In this document: in pieces, positions 1-12,080 of the stretch | How the letters are laid out: each line of letters starts with the position of its first letter | Numbering within the stretch: the stretch's first letter is position 1 | Source: Edolisoma coerulescens | Lineage: Eukaryota; Chordata; Aves; Passeriformes; Campephagidae | Length of the DNA stretch: 64,000 nucleotides | Direction: 5' to 3' | NCBI GenBank assembly: GCA_013397115.1 | Contig: VWZW01000843.1 | Span: 1-64,000 of the forward strand | Notes under the pieces: generated by a model | The model's database searches: none | What the model saw: the letters and a program-made list of their open reading frames with translations, nothing else | What the model was told of the DNA's origin: nothing | Translations under genes and position numbers: made by a program

Positions 1-3000
1 TGTCCTTTTTATGTTGGGACCCCCAAAATAATGAAGTTCCTTTCACAATACTTACTCATGAGGGCTTCTACCACATCTAGGGTTAAAATGTTATATGCTG
101 CACTTTGCCTTCTTTTAGTAAAGACAAATAATTTCATTACTTCTTTCTCTCCTCTCTCTTCATTGTGAGGATGATTTTCCAGGAAGAGATTTTCAAAATT
201 TACAATCAAACAATCTCCAGATTGGAAGAGAGAAAGGAGAGAAGGTACAACCCTGTGAATATGAGAAGCTGCACTTCTTGTGAATTTAATTTGTGTTCAG
301 TAAGCAAGAAAGAAAAAATTAGTGGTTAGTATAATATTTCAGGAAATGATACAGTAAATGCCCCGAGAAATGTAGCGTACTGAAGCCAGGGCACAGTCCA
401 GCACAACTTCCCACACACAGAGCTATTTGCCAAGCCTGGCTGATGCACAGTTCTTGTACAAGTATTAATTGTGGGGCATGACTTTTTACCAAATTGGTTT
501 TACTTTTCTAAAAAATAACATGGATGTTTTTACACTAGAATAATTGTTCTTTTGCCTTCTAGTTATGAGCATTTTTAGTATTACAATAAAAGAGTAGAAA
601 TTGGAAATTGTTTAGGTCATCTATTCCATTCCTCTGCCTGCGATGAATTATTTCTTAAATTTCATTCATTAAAGTTTTTTTCAACATATAAACAACACTG
701 AAAAGTCATGTCATGCAACCGGGGGAAATAGTATAGAACCAGTAAATAGGATTATAGGAACATCTGCTGGAAACTTTTTTCTTACGAAGAATGACATTTA
801 TACCTTGGCAATGAGCAATATTCACATTAACTGCAGATTATTTGTACAATTGAATTTTTATTCCTTTTGACAACACTTCCCAGCCTGTTTCCATGGCAGT
901 CCAAGAGACTTCACCCCACTCTTTTGGAAGAAAAGCATTTGGACTGCTGGGATTTCAGGGTTTAAGCAGGATGAATAGGACCTGGGTATTGGCTGGCTTC
1001 CTTCAAGATATATACCCACACATACTGTTTGTGCCTTTAAAACAGGTATTTTTCTGTAAGAAAGTGAACAGAATAATAGAACAGATATTAAAAAGGCCAA
1101 AAGAAATGAAGGCAAGGAGACTGCAGCACTGCCCTGATCTTACTTACAGTAAAATGAGGAAAGTTCTCTGCTTTCAAGGCAAAACTCAGTTGAAAGGTTT
1201 ATTTTTATATGCACAAATTCCTTTTCCTTGTGTTTTCATAAACCAAAAAGCAGTTGTGATGACAGTGTTGCAAAAGGGCCAGAACAGGTAAATAAAAATT
1301 ACTTTAGGGGATGAACAGGCTTAATGAGAGTGACCCTGAATACATACAAAACTGTGTTTTAAGCAGAAGCCATGCTTCTCTGGAACAGAGGTAGCCTCAG
1401 AGAATGAGAATGCTGCCTCTGAATTTCAAATTGTCATTTCATTTCTTCATTGTATGTGCATGTGCAATGGGCTTCTGTGGGGTCACTGTGGGGCGAGTTC
1501 AGAGCCCATCTGGGATGAATCAGTTAATCAGTGACTGTATAAATCATCATGTTGCCTCAGTCCTGATTTTTGTTTTAACTGAGGATGAGGAGAAGGTGGT
1601 GAGTGCTGATGGAAACTTGAAAGGCTTTCTGAGGCAGTGGGTATGAGTGGGAGTGATGTAGCAGGCCAGGGCTGGAGCACCTGGCCGGAGTCAACACTGA
1701 AGCTGACAAGGAAACTGCTTCAACTGGCAGAGAGTTAAATATATAGCAAAAGTGAGCCTTTCTTCATTATTGTCTGTGCAATTCCAGACTCTTTATATTA
1801 CCACAGCAGAATTGCACCTTCCTCCTCCAAGTCCAGAAAAGGGGACTCAGGGATAGTACCCTGTCTAGTATCAAAATAGTAGCAGAAATCCTCTCCTCAA
1901 ATTAACAACTTTGGCTTTATTTCCTGAGTGTCTTCAGCTGCAATTGGAGTAAATGAAAGTTTTAGGCTATCCTGAGCAGACAGACTGAAAGGCTAAGGCT
2001 CCTCCATGCATTGTTTTCTCTTTTCTCACTTGTGCATAGATCAGTAAGGGTTAATACAGGGCTGTGACTGTCCCTGTGCAGGCAGCTCAGGTAGTCCTTG
2101 CACTCGTTTAATGGAAACTCTGGCACCAGCCTGTTGGGTATATAGAATTACACCAGTCGAAATGTTTCTCTAGACATCCAATGAATAATGAAAAGAGTTT
2201 AATAGGTTCTTCAAACGATCTCCCTCTCATCCTTTGGGGTATGGAGTCATCTTTTTGAAGGGCTAAATCCATGCAAGTTTAAAGTTTCCTTAAAATGTAT
2301 GCCCTTTTGTGACAAAGGGACATGGATACAAAGGTAAGGAGACAGGTGCTTTTGCATTGGTTTTATTTCTGAACATACTGACTGTATTTTGTCTATTTGA
2401 TCCATCTTCATTCCATCGTTTAACTCACAAGTGCCCCCTTTGAATACAAATCCCTAGGAAGGGGGCTGGCAAGCACCTGTATCCTTGTCTCAGACATGGT
2501 ATTTCTGATACAGAACAGAGGCTGCCAAATGGCCGCATCCACACATGAGGAGGGTACAATGACTTGGCATATCCTTTTAGTTCATTTCACGCACAGAGTT
2601 TACTGAAAGACTTATTATAAATGATAAATGTTAGCTAACTTCACAAAACCTCGAAGGAAGCTGACAGCAGGAACATACCAGGGTATGTGGCTGGGCAGTT
2701 TAGATTTCGGGCCAATAATGCTTCTTTTCTTTCTATCCAGGATCCCTCTTGAGGGAGTGTCTTGTCATGTCAGCAGTAAAGAACTAAAGTAGTCTTCCTA
2801 CGGTGCCAGTAACCCATTAATGAAGCCTCCGGGCCGTACTTCTACTGCTCTCTTGCTGACTTTGCACCTCACTCGTACAGGCACGGCACAGGCAGTGTCA
2901 AGACTTGCATTGCCTTTGTCTTTGCAATGCCCAGAAACAGTAGCTATATAACAATATATTTCTAAGACGAGGCTAAGATAGAAATGGCAGTGGGTGGGAA

Positions 3001-5543
3001 TAAGGAGACCCAGGTTGTCTGAGTAGTCTGTCTAGACTACGACTTTCTCCTGTCTGTTTTTTGCCATAATAATGATCTGCATGCTCAGTAACACCTCAAC
3101 ATTTCCATAACCCCAATTAAAAAAAAACAATTACAATGAAATAAGGAAAGATGATGCTTTTGAGTAAACTACCAAAGCTCAAAAAACAGTATATATACTC
3201 AGGAGTAGTGAAGAGACTTGAATCTGCTTAGTAAATTAAGTTGTGAACTATGCACATTAAGGCTTTGGAATTCCTTGAAACATGGAGATTAGGAACCAAA
3301 ATGGATCATGAGTAAGAGCTGAGGATTTTTGGTTGAGGGGAGAAGTGGAGAGATAATCATAGAGATAAAATTGTGGATCCAAGGTTGTTATTATTCAGCC
3401 TTACATGAGAGTGCATTCAATAAGAACAGTTTTTTAATGTACATATATGTAAATATGAATAGTAATTTAACCCATTTAAGTAAGGATGGTGCCAATGCAA
3501 GCAAGCTATTTATGGTAAGGACAAAGAAACCCCACGTGTTTGGCTTTTATACTGTAATCAAAACCTTCAAAATAATGTATAGATTATAACCATAATAGCT
3601 CATGTTGTCATTTATGCTACACAGTTCTGTTTCACACATTTGGAAACAAACTAAAAGAGTTCTAGTGATATGATCAAATACTTGGTGGAAACACAGGGTT
3701 CCTGACTCTGCTTGGCTCACTATGTTGCTCTACTCAAAAAATTTTTCCATTTTTCTTTCTTTCTTTTCTTTAGGCAACTAATCATTGACATTTCATCAGC
3801 TTGCCTCCTCTCACCCTCCACAAGTAAACGACAGTAAAAAAATCTTCATTTATGCTACTATTATTTAATTATTTCAGGTACTGAAGCCACTGGTGCTCCT
3901 AGGGACAGAAATCCAGGATAGGACAAGGAATACAAGATATACCTGCAGCTGAAGTATAATGGATTTTTAAAAAAGGCCTTTTCACATGGAGATTAATTAG
4001 CATAAAAAGTTTAGGGAGGAGAAAAAAATATCGTGGAAGAGTGGTCCATTGTGGCTACTAACCAGGAGAATCTAATTATGACCAGTAGTCCAGGGATTCT
4101 CCTGTTGCTTTGGGGGTACACAGAGATGTACTTTTGTACCATCCCGCCTCCACGGACCCAGAAGCCAACACACACTTCTTTGTTCTTATATTCCTTTCCC
4201 TCGATAATGTGCAGGGAGAGAGGAAGCAGGACCAGACCAGCCTTTGCACTGACATCACGTGGATGTTCCGTGTTGTTACACGTTGATGTTACAGCCAGGC
4301 AGGCCACGCCCCTGCTACTCGCTCTCCCTTCAGCCAGCCCTGCCAGCTGGATCTTTGATGCAAGGCCTGGTGAATTCAGTGAAATCTTTTTTCACATCTT
4401 CAGAGCAGACTCCTAAAGGCAAAAGCCTGGTTAATACTCCAGCAGAGAACATCTGATTATTACATGGGGCTGGTCCGGAACAGTAATCAAGTTACCTAAA
4501 GGAAAATATTTAGGATACATTATTTAAACTGCATTAGTTATCTGTATGGTCATTCCCACACAGAATGAATATTTCCTCAATTTAATTTAATTTTATTCCA
4601 TTTAATTTACACTTTTCATTACTTCGGATGAATATTGCTCTACAACACGTCTTAGGGAAACAGGCTCTGCAGGAAATGGTGTGAGCTATTGACATAATTT
4701 CTACTACCATTTCTAGTACTATAAAATATTGCAACAGTAGAGAATTTTCTCTTGAATAAAATATAAACCTGAGGTTCTCCCCTGGATGCAGTTATGTGGT
4801 AAATACAATTGCAACCTAAAGATGGAAGTACAGAAATCAGCAGTAGACAGAAACAGCTTCCTTAATGTTCAGATTTGCAATTTTTCCCTTACTACATGGA
4901 AACAAAGTTAGTTTAGCCAGTGCAGTCCCTCTCTCCATGATGTCTGTCCTGCACCATGCTCACAGGCTTTTGAATCTGATGCCTACTGACTAAAGTCCAG
5001 CAAAACCAGAGCATAGGTGCATTTGAGTCATCTAAGTCTTGGAGAACAATTTTGCACTCAGCAAGGACCTTTGCATCTCACAGGACCTAAAATCAAGAAG
5101 TGCCTCTGCTTTTGACCAATTTTCTGAGGGGCTTTGCAGTTTACTAGCAAGAAAAGCAAGATTTTAAGAGGCAAAGGGAATTTGATACTCTGACCACCTC
5201 TTCTCCCCACTCTCCAAGTGTTCCAATCACTGAGCTATTGTGCAAAAGCCAGGGCACTGAGCACTGTCTTCCTGCTGCTCATCTCATCAGGTTCCCCACC
5301 ACTTGCAAATTAGTCACAGCACCTTAAAAATATCTCTCACTCCATCAATTCAACAGGGATAAGAAATCATAGTTCTTTCTTGCTGCTACTACATGCTGGG
5401 TCTAAAGTCACTGAGAGGGTAAAGGGTGAACAGTCTCTGGATTTTAAATTTAAAGGAAATCCTGCTCATTGTCCTCTGAAATTAGTGGCAATACAGAGAG
5501 TGCTGTGATTACTCAGTGTTGGTAGTTACCAAAAATCTTCTCG

Positions 5544-5601
5544 CCATAAATATTGAATTGTGTCATAATCACTTATATATGCTGGGCTTCCATAAATATT
5601 G
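5544..5601 (+). repeat. Repeated 12-mer CCATAAATATTG (two copies)
   Basis: The 12-mer occurs at 5544-5555 and again at 5590-5601, 46 bp apart in the same orientation. It is A+T-rich and resembles the core of MEF2/CArG-type sites (CC-A/T-rich), but this is pattern similarity only. The surrounding 5500-5740 also contains TAATTAAA and CCATTAAG, giving it the look of a regulatory element. Confidence 0.35.
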
Positions 5602-8600
5602 GCATTTAGTAATTAAACAGCTGGCTTTAAACTTGACTAGGCAGTCATTAAAATGGCCATTAAGAGAGTTCAGAGCAGGAAAAAGGCTGCTTCTTACTAA
5701 TTCAGGACACTGGAGCTCTCAAAAAAGGGAAAATTTTCATTTGAATTGGTCACATATTCTGTATTTGATGTTATTTGTATTGTGTCTCCGATTTCCTCAT
5801 ATCCCTTCAGCACATCTTCATTTCCAGATTCATCAATACAAAATCAGGGCTTTGTTTCACAGGTCCATTCCAGAGCCCTCCAGAAAGAAGGACACATGCA
5901 AAATTACTTGCAAGGTCTTTGCATGAATTTTAAAACATGTGCTTGAAAATATTAGATAGTATTGGAAGACCAGTGTGAAATTACTGATCTATACTATGTT
6001 TTCACAGGTTAAATTCCAAAGTTTATAGCTGAACACTATACCTTTCCAGCAAAAATACCCACATGTGACTGGGAAACAGACACAGGGCAATATTCTAGCT
6101 TGGGCTTTTTGTTAGAAAAATTGAAGCATGGTGTTATTGGGAAATCTTTCCTCTTGCACTTCATTAAAAAATGCTGAGGCATTTTAGGAAGCTTGATAAT
6201 GAACTGTTCATTTAAGTATTTATATTTTTATGTAAGATAAATGAATAAGACAAGGCCAGACTTCATCTTTTGGATGATCAAAATGACTCCTGTTATTTGC
6301 ACAGTCCCGACTCTTCTGTGGAAGTCAAGGACTTTTCGAAACTGGGGCAAAGCAGAATGAACAATAATGCTTCCCAGCGTGCAGTTAGGGGCCACTGCTG
6401 CCCTGCCAACCATTAGGAGGAGAAACAATTGGAAAAATCCTTCAAACACCAAAATCCATGTATTCCAACACATACTAGTGAGAAAACAAGCATAATAGGT
6501 AGAAATGAAAATTATAAAAGGTGTATTGGTTGTGGCAATGGAGGTTGCCATGCTGCAGAAGACAAGTCCACAGGCTTTTCTCTTTCCAGGAATTCCAGGT
6601 GGAGCTGACATTTCTCTTCTTTAAAAGTTACGGTTGTCATTAATTGCTGCTGGCTGACAGAGACCTCCATAATGACTGTAAAGACACAAGCAGCTTTGAA
6701 GTTCATGGATTTCAGTCCCACAGCAGGGAGGTAGGAAAAACGCCGAGGTGCTGCCGCCCAGCAAGCAGGCTCTCTCTGTTATTGCCATTTACTGCAACTC
6801 TCTGCCTGCCACTTTGATGAGCCTATGCCAGTAACCTTTACAAGCAGATTATTGGTTTACACTCTGCAGGAAACATGTATCTAATAAGAAGAAATGAGAT
6901 TAATCTAAAATCAGTTTAAGGGAAAGATGGCAAATTGAAACGATTTGCAACAATAAGTCTGAAAATTTATGGAATGGATATATACAGCTGTGGAGGTTCT
7001 GGAATTTGGGGAGTTCCTGATATGCATCTCTTGAGTCCACCCTGTTTTAGACTTAGTAATTACACTTTCTCATTTTGTTTGTAGTGTATTGCACTGCAGC
7101 TGCATTTCTGCACAGACTTGTGCATATGTATGTGTGTACCTACAGGGAGAAGAAAGACTGATGGATTTTTCTCATTCAAGACAGAGTTATATATATTCAT
7201 AGATGATCCTGTTTGGAAAGAAATATAATCTGTTGACATTTGGGTTTATGAGTGAGCATGTGTATCTGTACAGCAGCAGAATGGCATAAGAGAAAGCCAG
7301 CCAATTTTTTCTTAGCACAGTGCCTGACAATTCACCTCTTGATCTTGCCCTTTTCACAGCTGTTTCTCCAGGAATTATTACAGCTAGGAAGCCTGAAAGC
7401 TGAGAAGCATCCTATCTCCATGCACAAATGATGATTTTTCTCCCATTTGAGAAGGCTTTAGAGACACACAGGTGTAGCTACAGCAGGACTTGACAGAGGG
7501 GTTTGGCTTGTACCACCCATGTGATGGAGACGCTGCAGTTGGGCTCAGTGGAGGGGTCTGCCTTGTACCCCACCATGGATCTGAGTGAGCTAGTGGTCTT
7601 GCATAAATTATTACTGTGGAGATCTCAGCTCTGAGCTTCAGGTCTCCAGCTGTAAAAACAAGCAAATATAATCTCCTTAGTGCCTTCTTTCTGTCCAAAG
7701 TTCTCCAGGGCAGAGGCTTTTACCTTGATATAATTGGAAGGTGTCTCTTTGCTTTTACTTGCTTTTCACCCTATGGCCAAATCAGCAACCTGTGATGGGG
7801 AGACAGGAGCCACACCAGGGTCTCAGTGGCAGATAAGTGGAAGAAAAAGCCCTCAAACTGACCCCACTGCAGGAGGGTTTGTCTTTGCTACTCAGGGCTA
7901 GTGAAAGGGAGGGAATACCTGCAGGCACCTTGAAATCTGCAGGATTTCCTCAAGCCAACCATATGGGTGAGGTCTTGACCCTTCTTTGCTGCAGGGAAAC
8001 CAGTGTGGAATGTGCTGTAGGTTGCAGAGATATCCCCAGTCAGCTACAACTGGGTGAGGATTTAGCACTGGATCCATCCCTTGGCATGCTCTGAGGGATT
8101 CACTGTGTTTCTGCTGAGGGAAGAGAGAATAGCAGGAGGGGCTGATGTTGGACATGATGAGATACAGCCTTGCTCCAGCTGTAGCAATTACCTGCACTGT
8201 TAGAAAAACAGCAGGTCTTAAATTTTGAGCAGAAGGGACTAAATGCATCCTTGGAGTAACTCCAGAAATTTCTGCATTTTATAAGAAAAAAAATTTGGCC
8301 CTCTGTCAGGTTTGTGCACAAAACGAAATATTTTCTCTAACACTGAGTTAAAGGTCTGAAATTATTTCTAAGATTGAGAAGCCAGAGGAAAGAACATACC
8401 TTACTGCCAATGAAATTGGCCTCTCCATATTTCTAGTGCATATCAAGTAAAACAGCATTTTTCAGGTAGATGGTTTTTGCTGATGTTCATTTCAAAATTT
8501 CAATTTCAAGTGCACTGGAGGGTTTCTCTGTGAAAGAGGCTTGATTCTTACTGTCATTTTTCAAAGGGCTGCTGTGAGAGCAAAGAATTGGCTTCCTTTA

Positions 8601-9623
8601 AAAATCCTGCAACATCCTGAGCTCATTCAGTGGTGAAATGTGCCCACTACCAGTTACTGCCTCCCGTCTGGGTGACTGCCAGAGTGGAGTTGTCTGAAGA
8701 GGTTATCTTAGACTTCAACCCTAAATGTTTATAGCTGGTTGCATTCAGTTGGAATAAAAATATCCTAACAGCTAAGGCATGAGGTAGTGGTGTGTTTGGT
8801 GCGACACATAGTTCAGTGGGATTCCCAGCATTTCTTGCAGGATAATTCTGGCTACTTTTGCTTCCCATGGACATCTCATAGGCATCAATTCCCAGAGGTG
8901 GAAGGCTTGACATCATACTGCTGCATGATCCCATGTCTGATGCTCCAGTCCTGCTGCAGTTCCCCAGGAGAATGTTCACACAAGTGACTGTCACAGATGT
9001 GTTGTGGCTACAAAGGGGAGGATGGAGAAAGAAGCTGAGGGTACTTATCTGAGCAGGAGGTTGCTGAGCTGTATTTCCAGGGAGAACACTTCTGTTCAGC
9101 CTTTTAAAGTCTCATTTTACCCATCTGCTATGTAATGCTCATTTGCCCTCTCTGGTGTCAGGAGACTTCACTGGTGAATATGAACTTCTTTGATGCATGA
9201 CAGCTCTACATGAAAAATAAAATGATCAGAGCTTGTTTCTATCTGTATCACTTTTTCTTGGACATCAGCAGCTGGCTAGTGTTACTGATGTTACTGAATA
9301 CATTCAGAAAAAAAAATTATTTATTTATGCAATGAACCCATGAATGGTACTTCCCCAGTTCAGAGCTGGTTTCCTAGTCTTTTTTGCCAATAGTAACTAA
9401 AGATTTGCAGTTATTTGTTTTTCTGCGATACTGCTTATGACCTCCTTTTCCCTCTTAGAACAATGCACAAATCCCCTACTCCTCTCCCATAACTACCTTT
9501 CCCTGGAATACAGCAATCTGCATTGTTTGCAAATTATATTTGACCACAAAAAAAAAAACCAAACAGAGGAAAAAAGCACCATATAAAAGTTTCCTTTACC
9601 TGGGTTAATGTTACAAGCAGTTC

Positions 9624-9638
9624 AAAAAAAAAAAAAAA
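9624..9638 (+). repeat. A15 homopolymer
   Basis: There is a run of 15 A. A second A-run lies about 70 bp upstream (near 9548). No retroposed gene or SINE body is recognisable 5' of either run, so this is reported only as simple sequence. Confidence 0.8.
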
Positions 9639-11814
9639 GGCAGACAGCTGATTGTAAACTGCAAGGGATGGTAAAGGGTTTACTCAGAGGATGGGCACAC
9701 ATGGAGCAGCGAGTGCTCAGTTACAGGCTGCTCCTCCAAAGCCCTGGCACAGGAACAGATCCTATCACTTCTGCATCACACCACAGATCTATGGAGGCTG
9801 CAACTAAATGACTGCAAAAGCCAAAGCACTCTCCTCATCCGTCAGATTGACTCAGCAGCTAGTCTGAGAGACATGGCTGCTGAATGCAAAGCTGGTACTT
9901 CACAGGCACTGCCATTTACGTGCTTTAATTAAATAGAGACGAGGAGATGGGAAGGGTCTGAATCAGGACAACAAGAGGCAACTGAGCACCAGAGAGCCTG
10001 GATTTTTTCACTCTCTTATCTGTTTGCTTCATCAGCATTATTGTTGCTGGCCTGGCTAGTGCATATTACCAGGGTTTTTTATTTCCAGGATGAATGTCAA
10101 CCTTTGACTAAATCTGTCTGTTACTGAACAGACTCTTTTCAGCTTTGTATTCCTCACATAAATTTGGTTTAAATCTCTCATGTTTGACAGATTAATTTAT
10201 TTTTAACTCCCAGTTATCCCAGATTCCCCACTGGTCCTGAACCCTTGTGATTCTCTATCTGCAGAATTGTATTAGCAACCATCACAGGCTTAGATATTGT
10301 TATGGAGATGCTGCATGGTGGTTTTGGCTTTCTGACGTCCCTGCTGGCCTGATTATGTATGGATTCTCCACAAACGGATACGTACCGCAGATACAGCATC
10401 AATCTCAGCACATCCCCATTAAAGCCCCCCCAGGGAACTGCTGGTAGGCTGCAGCTCCCACGCCGTGGCTGCGGGGAGCATTTCTGGGTGTGGGGGGTGT
10501 CTGTCTCTCTGCATGTGGCTTCTTTGTTTTCAACAGAAACATCATAAATCTAGGATGAGTTTGACAATGTACCTTAAGTGGAAAATTAGACAGAATAGAA
10601 ATATATAGTGCAAATTTCTCTTCCCCATTTACAACTAGTCTAAAAAAATCTATAACTCCATGGGTCTCAGACACTGTGTGTCTTTTTTTGCCACAGCTTA
10701 TACTGGTTTGAATTTGCTGCTTTGGGCTCCTTCAAAATAAGGTCTTTTGGAATTTCTCGTGTGTCTCTGAAAACACTGCTGTTACTTCCACTGCTGATGA
10801 ATAAAATCTCATAAAAGTGACACAGAACTGTGCTACATCTCTGCAGCTTTATCACAGATAATGCTGCAAAGATTCACATTAATTCCTGCTCCTTTTCCTT
10901 AGTTGTGGAGCTTGTTCTCATGTTCCATTTAGCTCTTTTTTCCCTAATGAGTTCCAAACTCTCTGTAAATCACAGTGTTTGGGTTAGAATGCCCATGCAG
11001 TAATCTCCAATGTAATTTACAAACTACTGTGAGATTTGCTGAAGATACTGTAAATAATAAATAAAATCTCAATAGGAATATGTTCAAATAGGGGGCTTTG
11101 GGTATGAAGTATTACTCGTTCCATAAGCATGTATTTGTATTTAGCCTAATGTGGGTAACATTGGACGTGACTCACTCACTTGAGTTTTGACAGCAAGGAG
11201 AGATTCCTGCAGGGAACCTCATAAAAGCCACTTAAGTTACAGGGGTAAGTTAAGGGATGCAGGGATTCAACTTGTAGAGGACTCATGACAGCAAGAATAC
11301 ACCACAGTAGTGAGGTATGATTCATCTCTTCTAAACTTAACTCTCTAAAAATGGCAAACCTCTTCTCAGGTTGTTTGCTACCCAATCAATAGAAAAGGAA
11401 GGCAACCTGCAGGATGGCTGACTCACCAGGAAGGCTATGAATTAGGCAGGACCCTAGGTGGCTGAATCTTTGGCATCAAATTTGAGTTAGACAAGCGCAG
11501 TTAGGCAAAAATCAATCCAGCCCCAAATGACCTCGGCCCTTATAGGATTTACAAAAACCTGTAGTGCAGACCTACTTCAAAAGTGGCAGTGACTACTCCA
11601 TTAAATTTGATGTCATAATCCCTGCAGCAGCTTTCCCATGGGATTTTTTCTTTCACAGAGCCTTGGTTTTTGCTAGGAGAAAAGGAGAAGGAAAGAGAAG
11701 ATGGATATGTAAGGAAAGAGCTTGAAAGAGCTTTAAGACCACTGTTGTTTTAACACTTTGATATGCTGCTCGTTGAGAGGTCTAAAAGCTTCTGGGTTAT
11801 TTTAGAAGGGATGA

Positions 11815-12080
11815 GTGAGAATTGCAAATAGGACAAGCAATGGGACAAGAGGAAATGGCCTTAAGGGGAGGTTTAGATTGAACATTAGGAAAAATTTCTT
11901 CACCACAAGAGCTATCAAGCACTGGAACAGGCTTCCCAAGGAAGTGGTTGAATCACCACCCTTAGAGGTGTTTAACTCTGGAGGCATGATTTAGGGGTGG
12001 ACTTAGCTGTGCTGGGTTAATGTTTGGAGTCGCTGACCCTGGAGGCATCTTCCAAACTAAATGATTCTGTGATTCTACGA
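11815..12080 (+). mobile_element. CR1 LINE, 5'-truncated 3' end
   Basis: The fragment matches the end of CR1 ORF2 and the CR1 3' UTR. In order it shows GGACAAGAGGAAATGGCC, GGGGAGGTTTAGATTG, TTAGGAAAAATTTCTTCACC, GCACTGGAACAGGCTTCCCA and a GAGGTGTTTAA box, then the 3' UTR ending in ATGATTCTGTGATTCTACGA, the short tandem tail that closes CR1 copies. The 3' end is therefore near 12080 and the element reads on the plus strand. Only about 265 bp remain, as is usual after premature stop of reverse transcription. Substitutions and small indels break the reading frame. CR1 is the main LINE of birds and other sauropsids; this copy is inactive. Confidence 0.92.

Larger units (their letters stand above)
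1..11814. other. Unique non-coding DNA, no gene recognised
   Basis: This A+T-rich stretch holds no recognisable exon, RNA gene or transposable element. Its longest ATG-started frame is 132 codons at 893-1291 on the plus strand, with no domain, signal peptide or familiar motif; an AATAAA overlaps its stop, which is expected by chance in such DNA. A 127-codon frame at 4033-4416 overlaps a 98-codon frame on the other strand, so neither looks selected. Minor features are A-runs near 9548 and 9624 and a 12 bp direct repeat near 5544 and 5590. Distal regulatory elements could be present, but only cross-species alignment would show them. Confidence 0.65.

Noticed and set aside
893..1291. 132-codon ATG frame with AATAAA at its stop
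   Set aside because: The peptide matches nothing I recognise, and AATAAA is common in A+T-rich DNA. A minus-strand frame of 85 codons overlaps it.
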